The position numbers and the translations under genes are program-made. The notes beneath the pieces are model-generated. The model saw only the letters and a list, made by a program, of their open reading frames with translations. It was not told where the DNA came from and ran no database searches. From Torymus aiolomorphi (Eukaryota; Arthropoda; Insecta; Hymenoptera; Torymidae), in assembly GCA_036365515.1 (NCBI GenBank), contig CM070874.1, positions 177,680,297 to 177,744,296 of the forward strand: a stretch of 64,000 nucleotides of DNA. The letters run 5' to 3'. The first letter of the stretch is position 1. Each line of letters opens with the position of its first letter. Shown here one piece after another: positions 11,757-22,214 of this stretch.

Positions 11757-12554
11757 TTCATGAGTCTCTATACATTACTCCAAAAATAAAAAAAAATGTC
11801 AGTGTAAGATAAAAGGTGTCAATATGATATTTAAATAAATAGCACTTACATAGGGTGACTATATATAGATATACAAATAACATGGGAGTTTTTGTTTACG
11901 TTGCTATATCTCTGAAATTAATATCGCTTGCTATATTGAAAATTATACCATATTATTTCTCTCGATTTCTAGTTTTATGGCTTATGGTTGAAAAAGAAAC
12001 ACAAAGAAAACTTTTTTTATGGTAAATTAAAATGTAATTTTAAAACTAGCTTAGATGGGGATCCCGTGTTAACACAAAAACTTTGAAGTTAAATATTTCT
12101 ATTTTGAATACCGGTATGGACGTGGGGCTTTCAAGCACGTACTAAGCACACAAAATCAAACGTTCTCTGCAAGTTTCAGGAAAATCGAAAGGTAATGTGT
12201 ACTTACCGACAAATTTTAGAATGTATATTTCTTTTGCAAATAATAATAGAATTACTAACCAAAAAAAATGAGTATAGTATTTACATATACGGAGCGCCTG
12301 AAAGAGCTGTTTTTCCAAAAATTTACTCAGAATTTATTTAATTAAATAAAAGCCGCGATGCCGATAAGTAGGGATCTGTATACTTCGAATTTTGCCAGTT
12401 TTAAAAAGTGTTTATCTCATGGAAATGCTGATAGAATCGCACAAAAAAAAATCTGAGCATAGTATTTACATACACGGAGCGCCTGAAAGAATTGCTTTTC
12501 CAAATAAACGTTCGAAGGTTTATTAATTAAATAATGAAATTGGATTGATTTTGA
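11757..12554. other. Interruption or intron between P-transposase blocks
   Basis: About 0.8 kb of AT-rich DNA lies between the coiled-coil and catalytic blocks. It contains a duplicated segment (TAGTATTTACATA, then ACGGAGCGCCTGAAAGA) at about 12275-12350 and 12460-12540. It could be an intron or an unrecognised insertion. No gene was seen. Confidence 0.45.
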
Positions 12555-13766
12555 GGTTCACATCGCCTTAAGGGCTGGGGGATTAGTTTTGCCAGCTGAA
12601 TCAACGGTTAGATCCTGGGTGGCAGAATGTGAAATTGTCCCAGGCATCAATGACGCAATTTTGAAGAAAATAGAGAATATTTGATACTCCTTCCGCCACA
12701 CGAGCGATTGTGTGCGTTGAAATTTGATGAAATGTCCATCAGAGCGGCCGAAGAATATTCTAAAAAATACGATGTAATCGAAGGTCTTGTCGATATGAGA
12801 AAAGACCGCAGAGATTCTAAAGTCGCGAAACACGCGTTGCTATTTTGCATTGATAGCATTAATGTCAACAATTCATGGCGTCAAATAGTAGCTTTCGGAT
12901 TTAACGAAAATGGCGCTAGTGCAGAAGAGCTCTTTGAGATCGTTCCCCAACTTGTAACAGAACTTCGAAAAGTAGGAGCAGATATTCGTGCGATTGTTTG
13001 TGATCAAGGTAGCAACAATAAAAAATTATTCAAATTATTGGAAGTATGTCCAGATAAACCTTATTTTATTGTAGATTCTGTAAAGATTTTTGCAATTTTT
13101 GATTGGCCACACCTTATCAAAAGATTGATAGCACAGCTAAGAGCCTACGATTGCATTTATATCGATGAGAAAAAAATTATTTCTTTCACCGATTTAAAGC
13201 AAACCTTGAATCTTGACAAATCTTATGGTACATCAAATTTATTAGGCTTTTTATCAGAAAATCACTTTAACCTTAATAGTTTTGATGTTATGAAAGTAAA
13301 GCTTGCTTTTCAACTGTTAAGTCGTCGAATGGCATGTACAATTAAATTAGCCGGCGAAGACGCTCTAACAGGGTTATCTTCGGATACATGGCAAAAGTCA
13401 GCCGATTTTGTTGAGAGAATGGATGCTGTTATCGATGCATGTAATGTATATAGTTTGATAAATCGACATGCACTGAAGCGACCATTGACAGAAATCCAGA
13501 AATCCAGCAGCGACTTGAAAGTTTTATCGAGTGGTCAGAGAAATGGTATGTAAAGAAAAAAGGCTACAAGCCGCCGTGTTTTTTAGGGTTACCTCTGACT
13601 GCTCGTGCTTTAGTAAGTCTGTATTTGGAAATAAAATCTTCATTCCCCGACTTTGAATTAGCAAAAAGTCTGTGCAACCAAGATTCTGTGGAGCATGTTC
13701 ATTCTAAGTTGCGCGGCAGAGATGGATTTAATCCGACTCCTACCTGTAGAATGTATCGTTTGACTC
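12555..13766 (+). pseudogene. P-type transposase remnant: catalytic region
   Basis: 12555-12680 encodes LPAESTVRSWVAECEIVPGI, the helical lead-in to the catalytic domain. A frameshift near 12680 leads to a 290-aa frame (12681-13553). This frame has KFDEMSI (Asp16), IVCDQGSNN (Asp108) and DWPHLIKRL (Asp141, where most family members have DPPHL). These are hallmark motifs of the RNase H-like catalytic domain with its GTP-binding insertion. Another frameshift near 13500 moves to FIEWSEKW, GLPLTARALVSLYLE and SVEHVHSKLRGRDGFNPTP, which continue to 13766, where the pogo-like element interrupts. At least two frameshifts are present. The substrate and terminal repeats are unknown. Confidence 0.8.
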
Positions 13767-14185
13767 TTACAAGGAAGGTACCCCAAGTGTAAGTCGCCGA
13801 TTTGGACGATATTGCAATATGTTGTAGTACATTAAAAAATAAGAGACACGTATTTTTTTACGTGCTGATAGACACTTTAAGGGGGTGAAATCTAACCCTA
13901 AAGTTCACCCTCAAAAACAGTTTTTTTCAAATATTTCAAAAACGAATGAAGCTAGCTTAATGAAACCGACGTCAAAAGTTGTAGAATAAAAAAGCCTTCA
14001 AAATAGCATTACTTTCAATTTTAAGGGTAGCAACCCCTATTTTTTTTTCAAGAAAACTAAGCTTTTTTCATCAATTTTCAGCTATAAAAATTATAATAAA
14101 TTATAAAAATTGTTGTTTTGGTCAATTCTGACCAGATCCGTTGGGAGCAGGAAAGAAAATAGACTACGATGTTAAGTAGTTGCAA

Positions 14186-14217
14186 CGTTTCGTCGACGGG
14201 TTTGTCGACCTCTTCAG
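14186..14217 (-). ncRNA. Hammerhead-ribozyme-like core (family C, left arm of PLE)
   Basis: The minus strand reads CTGAAGAG, GTCGAC, an AAACCC loop, GTCGAC and GAAACG. The conserved boxes and a perfect 6-bp stem II are present. Hammerheads are known in terminal repeats of Penelope-like elements, and this one sits in exactly that position. Confidence 0.65.
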
Positions 14218-14453
14218 GCTTTATTAAAAAAAAATATATAATAATATAATTAACCGAATGAGCTCACGCTAGTCTTAACTTACAATGGTTGAAAAAATTT
14301 AAAAAAAATGCGAAACGAATTACCTAAGTTATCGCACAGCGATCCGTCGAGTAATGTGAAAGTACATAGCAACATGACTTATATATATATATATATTGGC
14401 TTCCTACCAAAACGTAAACAATAACAAATTTTGAATTAGATCGAGAATATACT

Positions 14454-14711
14454 TTACTTTTTATGTAACAGCTTAAAGATAGATTTGTATTCTCTACTGA
14501 GATTCTGTGTATCTTCTTTTTTGTTTATTGTATTTGGTGTACTGTTAATAAATAACATTTCAGAAATAAGTCTTTTATTATAGTTATTTTCAATATCTCT
14601 AATTGTTACTGCTTCAAAATCAAATTCATGATTATATTCATTTTTATGTATATTGACAACCAACTCATCATTACTATTCTTGCGATGTTCGGCAATTCGT
14701 TTATTTAGGGC
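14454..14711 (-). pseudogene. Inverted fragment of the PLE endonuclease C-terminus
   Basis: The minus strand encodes the last ~83 residues of the endonuclease frame at 15639-16538, from ALNKRIAEHR to the end. It is part of the inverted left arm of the PLE and not an independent gene. Confidence 0.85.
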
Positions 14712-15672
14712 ACAACTCAATACCGATGACAAAAATAAAATTAGACAAGATATAGTGAAAGCTATAAAGTTTCAAAATAATTGTAAACAACCAACGAAAA
14801 ATAGTGACTTATCTTTACTTAAGAAAATCAAAACCGCTCAAAAATTTATTAACGATAACAAAAATATATTCTTTACACAATCTGATAAAGGCAATGTTAC
14901 CGTGTGCTTAGAGAAATCTGACTATATGGAAAAAATGAATAGTTTATTGAATGATAATAAGGTGTACAGAGAAATAAAAAGAAAACCGTTAAATACATTA
15001 CAAAATAATGTCTATAGGATTCTGAAAAATCTGAATGATAACAACTTTCTAAAACAAAAATATCATAATATACAACTTACGCAGACAAACACATCTCTTG
15101 CTAAATGTTATGGATTACCAAAAATCCATAAACCAAAACTATCCTTTAGACCGATAATTTCAACTGTGAACAGCCCTACACATTTCTTAGCAAAAATAAT
15201 TTATGAAAACCTCAAAACATGTTTCCCTCTTCCTAAATCACACATAGATAACAGTTTTGATCTAATTAATAAAATTACGAATATAAAAATTCCAGATAAC
15301 TACATACTGATATCTTTAGATGTGGTTTCACTTTTTACAAATATCTCTGTAGACCTTGTTATCCAGAGTTTGGAAAAACGAGCGCAGTATATTCTCAACA
15401 ATTGTAAAATACCGTTCGGTGATATTATTTCCTGTACCAAATTTTTATTTGAAAATGTATTTTTTACTTTTAATAACAAATATTACCAACAAATTTTTGG
15501 GACACCTATGGGTTCTCCAATCTCTCCGTTTTTTGCTGATCTAGTCATGGAAGATTTAGAAATTGCTTGTTGGAAGAAACTAAAAACAGAATTCAACATA
15601 ATACCTATGTTCTATTTTCGATATGTTGATGATTCGATTTGTTGTATCAAAAAGACGATATTCATGTATTGA
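14653..15672 (+). pseudogene. Penelope-like reverse transcriptase
   Basis: A 339-aa frame. The first ~20 residues come from the inverted arm, so true PLE coding starts near 14712, and the N-terminus is probably truncated. Penelope-type RT motifs appear in order: YGLPKIHKP (~151), LRPI-like FRPIISTVNSPT (~164), SLDVVSLFTN (~224), GTPMGSPISPFFADLVME (~283) and the catalytic FRYVDD (~322-327). The frame closes soon after YVDD because one base is missing in an A-run near 15650. The protein continues in the next frame at 15639. Such enzymes copy element RNA primed at nicked DNA ends. This copy could work only if the ribosome shifted frame, so I treat it as broken. Confidence 0.85.
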
Positions 15673-16538
15673 ATCAATGTTTTAACAATTTTGATCCCAA
15701 CCTTAAGTTTACTTATGAAATTGAAATTAATAACAATATTAACTTTTTGGACGTGTCTCTCATTAAACAGGATGGTAATATTATCACTGACTGGTATTCA
15801 AAATCGATGTCATCTAATAGAACTTTAAACTACTACAGCAACCACCCGATATCATTAAAAAAGAATATAGTTTTTAACTTGATTGATAGAGCTATACTTT
15901 TATCAGATAAACGTTTTCATAATAGAAATATATTGCGGGTTAAAAATATACTTAAAGAGAACTCATATCCACCAGAGTTTATTGACAAACATATAAGATC
16001 TAGACTATTTAAAATTCGTTTTCAAAATAAAAGAAACAGTCCTGTAAATACTAACCGACACAACATTAAATTATCACTTCCATTTTATTCAAAATTTTAC
16101 AACAATTGTTCAAAATTTTTACGGAAATACAATATTGTAACGATCCCAAATATAGTTAATAAATTCTCAAAACTAGTTGTTCTTGGCAAAGATAAAACCA
16201 ACAAACTCGAGCAAACGAATGTGGTTTATGAGTTCCCTTGTAAAGATTGCAATGCACGGTACATAGGCGAGACAAAACGTGCCCTAAATAAACGAATTGC
16301 CGAACATCGCAAGAATAGTAATGATGAGTTGGTTGTCAATATACATAAAAATGAATATAATCATGAATTTGATTTTGAAGCAGTAACAATTAGAGATATT
16401 GAAAATAACTATAATAAAAGACTTATTTCTGAAATGTTATTTATTAACAGTACACCAAATACAATAAACAAAAAAGAAGATACACAGAATCTCAGTAGAG
16501 AATACAAATCTATCTTTAAGCTGTTACATAAAAAGTAA
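15639..16538 (+). pseudogene. PLE thumb/linker and GIY-YIG endonuclease
   Basis: A 299-aa frame overlapping the RT frame by 34 nt in another register. It starts with the end of the RT (NFLDVSLIKQDG), followed by a thumb and linker. The C-terminal third has VYEFPC-CKDC (~196-204), ARYIGETKRALNKRIAEHR (~206-224) and a downstream NKRLISEML segment with the conserved Glu. This is the GIY-YIG nuclease of canonical Penelope elements, which nicks the target DNA. The annotated Met is internal to the protein. The frame stays open to its natural stop. Confidence 0.85.
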
Positions 16539-16785
16539 AGTATATTCTCGATCTAATTCAAAATTTGTTATTGTTTACGTTTTGGTAGGAAGCCAATATA
16601 TATATATATATATAAGTCATGTTGCTATGTACTTTCACATTACTCGACGGATCGCTGTGCGATAACTTAGGTAATTCGTTTCGCATTTTTTTTTTTTTTT
16701 TAAATTTTTTCAACCATTGTAAGTTAAGACTAGCGTGAGCTCATTCGGTTAATTATATTATTATATATTTTTTTTTTAATAAAGC

Positions 16786-16817
16786 CTGAAGAGGTCGACA
16801 AACCCGTCGACGAAACG
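16786..16817 (+). ncRNA. Hammerhead-ribozyme-like core (family C, right arm of PLE)
   Basis: CTGAAGAG, a GTCGAC/GTCGAC stem II and GAAACG, 248 nt downstream of the endonuclease stop. It is the exact inverted partner of 14186-14217. Confidence 0.65.
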
Positions 16818-17482
16818 TTGCAACTACTTAACATCGTAGTCTATTTTCTTTCCTGCTCCCAACGGATCTGGTCAGAATTGACCAAAACAACAATTTTTAC
16901 ATTTGACAATGGGGAGTAAAATTGTGAATACAATTACAAACTCAAGTTATAATAAATTATATATCGCCTTAAAACTGATTCCATTTAAAAGAAAATTAAA
17001 AAAATAAAGTTGACCTGTCCCGTGGTTTTAACCAAAATTATTTTTTAGGGGGTAACTACCTCAATAAAACTAACGCTAAAAATCTTAAAATTAAAAAGGC
17101 CACAAATCTGTATCACTTACAATTTTAAGGGTAGGAACCCCTATTTTTCTCTTTTTAAGGAAATTAAGAGACTTTATTGACTTCAATGGTGAAACTTATC
17201 GATTTTTATCGACTTCTACTAACTTTTTCTAGCAGGGAGGGTAAATGTGTTTATTATTTTTTTCTAAAAAAATTGCGTAAATAATCAAAATTTAGTGAGA
17301 TAAATTTTTTTTCAAAAAAATAATAAAAATTTAAGTTACGTGTTGCAGAAAAATACAAAATGAAATGATAGCTAATGTAAATATGGTTTTTGTTTTAACA
17401 ACACAAGTTTTATTATTACTATTACTACAAAAAATTTAAAGTATTCTCAAAAAAGTAATTGTTTGTCGAATAGCTCGAGGCA

Positions 17483-17980
17483 TTATGGATTGTAAGTTGT
17501 ACAATAATGATATTCTTCAAAAAAGTGTTTTAAGCATAAAGATTTTTTACACCACGAACATCTAACAATTGCAACATTATTACAACCATTGATCTCACAA
17601 TGCGTTGCACAGGAATCTCCGAAACTGAAACTTACGGGGTCATCGAAATCTCCTGGTCGATTCACAAGATACCCACTTTTATACCACGAATATTTAAATA
17701 GATTTTCATATCGTGGAGATGAAAATTGGTTATGAACCAAAGACTGTAATTTAATTATATTATTTTTCAAATGTAAATTTAAGTCTTCGTCTATGAGCAA
17801 AACATGGTCTGAAAAATGTTTAACATAGTTCTTCCATGTGCGGAATCCATATACATCTAACGGCTGTATGTTTCCAGTCGTTCCTGTAGGTATCATTTTG
17901 AGATGTAGTGTTTTATCGTGTGGCGTAACTTCCTGTACAATCGTTGGACAATGACCACTCCACGAATCAATTAGCAGCAT
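17483..17980 (-). pseudogene. Pogo-type transposase, C-terminal half
   Basis: A 165-aa minus-strand frame. It has LLIDSWSGH (Asp5, second catalytic Asp) and TGNIQPLDVYGFRTWK (Asp42, third Asp), a spacing that fits the DDxD catalytic domain of pogo/Tigger/CENP-B-like transposases. The C-terminus carries a Cys/His cluster (CATHCEINGC, RCSWCKKSLCLKHF, YHYC) that could bind zinc. The coding similarity extends upstream to about 18045 (FVELFKAWLKEVYFPQ), then changes frame into 18052-19032. The Met is internal. Confidence 0.75.
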
Positions 17981-18051
17981 GCTTCTAGGTCCAACTTGAG
18001 GAAAATATACCTCTTTTAACCACGCCTTAAAGAGTTCTACAAATTTTGATT

Positions 18052-19032
18052 TTATTTAAATGTGTCTTCCGAAATAATTAACGTGATTTTACCTGAATTA
18101 AGTTTTCCAGATGTCGAGGATGTAACATATACGTTTGTAGGCACAAACAAATTTTGTGAGACAATTGGTGCAAATTCTCCGCTTCGTTCCTTTAATACTA
18201 AAAATAATGGTGATAGTAACTTTCCTGTGGCTGAAATTGTCGGCTGTACAGTATAGCTATGAGTTGTTGATGTGACAGACTGTACAAGGCACTGTAATTT
18301 CTTTTCTCCTTCAAAAGCAAGAGATCGACCAGAATGCATTTCCAACTGAAAACCAGACTGGTCTGAATTATATGTATTGTCAGCGCCTATTTGATTAATC
18401 AATTGTTTGACTTCTGTTACGAATTCTACTTCGTTTTTATGCAAATCATTTCTATTTTCTATACTTTTTTTTGTGATAAATTTATTAATTTTTCGAGAAA
18501 CAATTCTATGGGTGTTTTTAAATTTTGAAAGCCAATGTTTTGAAGCTGTAAATCTTACGTCCTCATTTCCGATTAATTTTCGTGCTTGTAGAGCCCATCT
18601 TCTTAAATCGTTGTCATGAATTATTAATCCAGCTTCAGTAGCAGCTATAAAATTTTCTAGTGTGAAATCGCAAATTCTTGCAATTTTTTCTCGGTAAGTT
18701 CCACCTTGATTGATTTGGTGAGCCCAGCGATGTAACTGTGTTTCAGAACTGACTTTCCTGAATCTATTTTGAACTGTTTTAAGCGATAAATTCTTTTTTG
18801 TTTTTCCACTTCTCCAATATTCTACAGCCCTTTTTTTGTATTCAAAACTCAATGGTTCTTCATGTCCCGTACATTGAGCCGTAGGTAATTCAGGATAGTA
18901 AGGAAGTGTATGTAAATCAACATCTTCCACAATACGTGCATCTGTTTCTTTATATTCTTCTTGAAAATCCAACGATTTTTCCATTATAACATCTACGCTA
19001 TTAGACGATTCCATTAAATCTAACAGTATCAT
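18052..19032 (-). pseudogene. Pogo-type transposase, N-terminal half
   Basis: A 326-aa minus-strand frame. Helix-turn-helix-like segments lie at about 62-104 (YKKRAVEYWRSGKTKKNLSL) and 145-182 (RFTASKHWLSKFKNTHRIVS), matching the two-part DNA-binding domain of CENP-B/Tigger proteins. The first catalytic Asp is in YNSDQSGFQLE (Asp224). The frame ends in a stop at 18052, where the rest continues in another register, so a frameshift near 18055 breaks the protein. Upstream of 19032 there is no further coding signal, and the Met start is plausible. Confidence 0.75.
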
Positions 19033-20790
19033 TTGGAAATGGTCTTTTATTCTATTTCTTTAATATTATAAGGGCTATCTTCAATATCAAATGTTTGGAA
19101 ATAGGCAAGCAGCAAATTAATAACATTCAGAGGATTAAATTTCATTTTGAGTGCTAAAACAATCAAACATTTATAAGAATAATTGCATACAGAAATAGTA
19201 TCTTTACTACACACATATATAGAATGCTGAAAATAAAAACATTTTTTTAATTTGTATGCATCACCCCTCTAAACGTTACATTACTATGTTGCGAGAACAT
19301 AGCTATTTCTCAATGAGGAAGCTTTGTACTTTGTACGTTGTACGCTTTTACTGATGTACGCCATCATGCGACCAATGTCTTTTTACCGGGAAATATTTGT
19401 TTAAATATTAAAAAAATACCATATTTTCACAAGATAATAATGTTGCATTTAAAAAGGCGACACATACAAATAAAACTAATATTTATACTTTGGGCCATCC
19501 TGTTAAGAATCTATTAAGAATATCGTATCTGTATATTTCTTTACTAAAGCGCTTGATTAAAATGAAAAGAAGGTAATCTCGAGTTTTTTTTTAAATTTGA
19601 AAACAGTAATCGATAAGATGTATTGCACAATGCCTGTTAATTTAGATTTATTAAAATTAAGATTTAGTTATTTAAAATTATTATTTGTATGTAAAATTTA
19701 TTATTTGTAAAACATCTAATAGTAAAGGAACCGTATACAATTTTGGCTAAAAATTGAATCAGGAGTCTATAATTTTGTTAATGACAGAAAGTAAACAATA
19801 CAGTATACACAATAAAGTATATTTTGATACATTTTTTAATTTTCGTAAAAATATTAAAAATACTTTATGCACTTATAAATCAGAATTTTTTAAATCTTTA
19901 AAATTAAAGAAAAATCAATTTAAACTATTTGTGCTCTATAACGTCAAATGTATCTCCAAAAAATGTAACAATGTACGAAATTGCATACTTTCTAATATGT
20001 TCATTAAAAATAACGCAAAATATAATTTTGAAAAGCTGTTATAATTTTATTAAAGCCTATAGACAGATACGAAATTCTTACAATTAGTGCATTAGATCTG
20101 ATATGTAAATAGACATTTATCTGTAGTTTTGTAGTGCTGCTGACATTAAAAGAAAATGAATTGATGCAATATTAGAGCCACAATATTGTAGAAATTTATT
20201 TATAAATACAATGTTTGCCAGCAATATATGAAACTACGAGTTAAATCACCAATCTATAAATATCCGCCTCATAATAACATAAAAATAACATATTATTTTC
20301 TCATTCACAATCAGCGATTACTCTTATTTACTGCATAAAAATCACTTACATCCACGTACACACACGCACACACACATTAATTTTTTTTTAATGCTTTATT
20401 TATCACGTATGAAAACGGTACGATTGCCTTTGACGAAGTATTTATAATAATACATAAAATATAATAAAGGGAAGTAAGAACATAATGAACTTCCGGGGAT
20501 GATTTGCACCCCTTTAAAATGTATTATTCACAGATAAAAAATATAAATATTTTTCGTTTTTTGGTTCACTACAACATATAAAAGTTTAAATAAACATGTT
20601 ACTTTTCTTGTGGAATTCAAGTCAAAATTAGTTTTTCGAAAAAGCTTTACAATAATCCGTTTAAACAAGTAGTTTAACCAAACTAATTTTGCAAAATTAA
20701 TGATAAATTAGTATTTCGTATTGCCCGAAAGCGCTAAAATTACATAGCGTTTGTCTGTGTTATTGGTCAAAATTTTATAGTCAATCTTTT
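19033..20790. other. AT-rich interior of the pogo-like element
   Basis: No gene is seen. A GAGGAAGCTTTGTAC block near 19312 resembles the repeat at 8468, and a CACACACGCACACACAC run lies near 20360. The 96-aa frame at 19754-20044 is Lys/Asn-rich and AT-driven, and I do not call it a gene. Confidence 0.5.
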
Positions 20791-21660
20791 CAATGGAATG
20801 GTTTTTAAAGAGATATATTTATTGTAATTTTTATAGCTGAAAATTGATAAAAAACTTAATTTCCTTTAAAAAAATAGGGGTTGCTACCCTTAAAATTGAA
20901 AGTTATGCAGATTTATGGCCTTTTTAATTTTAAGATTTTTAGCGTTAGTTTTATTAAGGTATCTTTATTTATTTCTGAAATAATGAACAAAATAAAAATA
21001 AGGGGTAGTTACCCCTAAAAAATAATTTTGGTTAAAACCACGGGACAGGTGAACTTTATTTTTTAATTTTCTTTTAAATGGAATCAGTTTTAAGGCGATA
21101 TATAATTTATTATAATTTTTATAGCTGAAAAATGATGAAAAAAGCTTAGTTGTCTTGAAAAAAAAATAGGGGTTGCTACCCTTAAAATTGAAAATAATGC
21201 TGTTTTGAAGCCTTTCCTATTTTAAAATTTTTAGCGTTGGTTTTATTAAGATGTCTATTTATTTCTGAAATAATGAACAAAATATAAATAAGGGGTAGTT
21301 ACCCCCTGAAAAATAATTTTGGCCAAAACCACGAGACAGGTCAACTTTATTTTTTAATTTTCTTTTAAATGAAATCTGTTTTGAGGCGATATATAATTTA
21401 TTCTAATTTTTATAGTTGAAAATTGATGAGAAAAGCTTAGTTTTCTTGAAAAGAAAAATAGGGGTTGCTACCCTTAAAATTGAAAGTAATGCTGTTTTGA
21501 AGGCTTTTTTATTCTACAACTTTTGGCGTCGGTTTCATTAAACTAGCTTTATTCGTTTTCGAAATATTTGAAAAAAACTGTTTTTGAGGGTGAACTTTAG
21601 GGGTAGATTTCACCCCCTTAAAGTGTCTATCAGCACGTAAAAAAAATACGTGTCTCTTAT
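20790..21660. repeat. ~292-bp tandem units in the right end of the pogo-like element
   Basis: AGGGGTTGCTACCCTTAAAA recurs at about 20876, 21169 and 21460. Between copies lie TTTTAGCGTT and GGGGTAGTTACCCC blocks in the same order. One matching inverted unit is in the left end (about 14025-14060 and 16960-17190), split by the PLE. Confidence 0.75.
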
Positions 21661-21730
21661 TTTTTAATGTACTACAACATATTGCAATATCGTCCAAATC
21701 GGCGACTTACACTTGGGGTACCTTCTTTGT

Positions 21731-22214
21731 TAGACACATTATGTCAACCTATTTTATTCATACGAGTAAAAAAGGTAACACAAATTACGAAGAGAGTCAT
21801 TCGTTACTTCCTCAAAATGACGTTGTTGAAAAGGAGACTACAGGGCTGGTTACATTATCTGAATATAATTCAAAGGAAATGCACGAGCTCCAAGAAATTA
21901 CAGATGCTGCAGATGATTTACTGGATTTTCATCTGGAATTAGAGTCTTTTAGCATGTCAGATATGGACAATAAATTCACTTACGAACAAAACGCTATAAC
22001 TTATTTTTTCTGGTTACGTGGCGCGTAAATCTTTAGAAAAAAGACATTGTCCGATATGCGAAAAAGATTTAATGAAAGATGCATCAAAATCAGGGACCAG
22101 TAATGAAACATACATTAACTTTAGAGAGTACCCTCATTCTGATCCAGACGCTCACCCAGTAACGTTCTTGATCAGACCAACGGAACAGTTTGCAAAAGTG
22201 GTTAATTGTCAATT
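21731..22214 (+). pseudogene. P-type transposase remnant: region before the C-terminus
   Basis: Resumes exactly after the pogo-like insertion: RHIMSTYFIHTSKK, then an acidic region (HLELESFSMSDMDN), then GYVARKSLEKRHCPICEKDL, which matches the AGYVARK...CxxC block of P transposases. A one-base frameshift near 22010 separates the two parts. The coding sequence breaks off at VVNCQL, at the AATT target site of the next insertion. Confidence 0.75.

Larger units (their letters stand above)
14103..16899 (+). mobile_element. Penelope-like retroelement with inverted hammerhead-bearing ends
   Basis: Flanked by inverted arms (14103-14711 and 16281-16899) that are almost identical. The right arm contains the end of the endonuclease coding region, the 3' untranslated region and a hammerhead core. 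The left arm is the same segment flipped, a common arrangement in Penelope-like elements. Between the arms lie the reverse transcriptase and GIY-YIG endonuclease frames on the plus strand. It sits in the left arm of the pogo-like element, so it is the youngest layer of that nest. A 1-nt frameshift separates the two frames. Confidence 0.85.
13770..21729. mobile_element. Pogo-like (Tc1/mariner superfamily) element with long inverted ends
   Basis: The outer ends are inverted repeats starting CAAGGAAGGTACCCCAAGTG and ending with the near-complement CACTTGGGGTACCTTCTTTG. TTA is present on both sides (13767-13769 and 21730-21732), which fits a TA target duplication. Excising it restores the P-transposase reading frame. 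The inverted ends are several hundred bases long and contain ~292-bp tandem units. Inside are a broken minus-strand pogo-type transposase and a later PLE insertion in the left arm. Confidence 0.8.
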
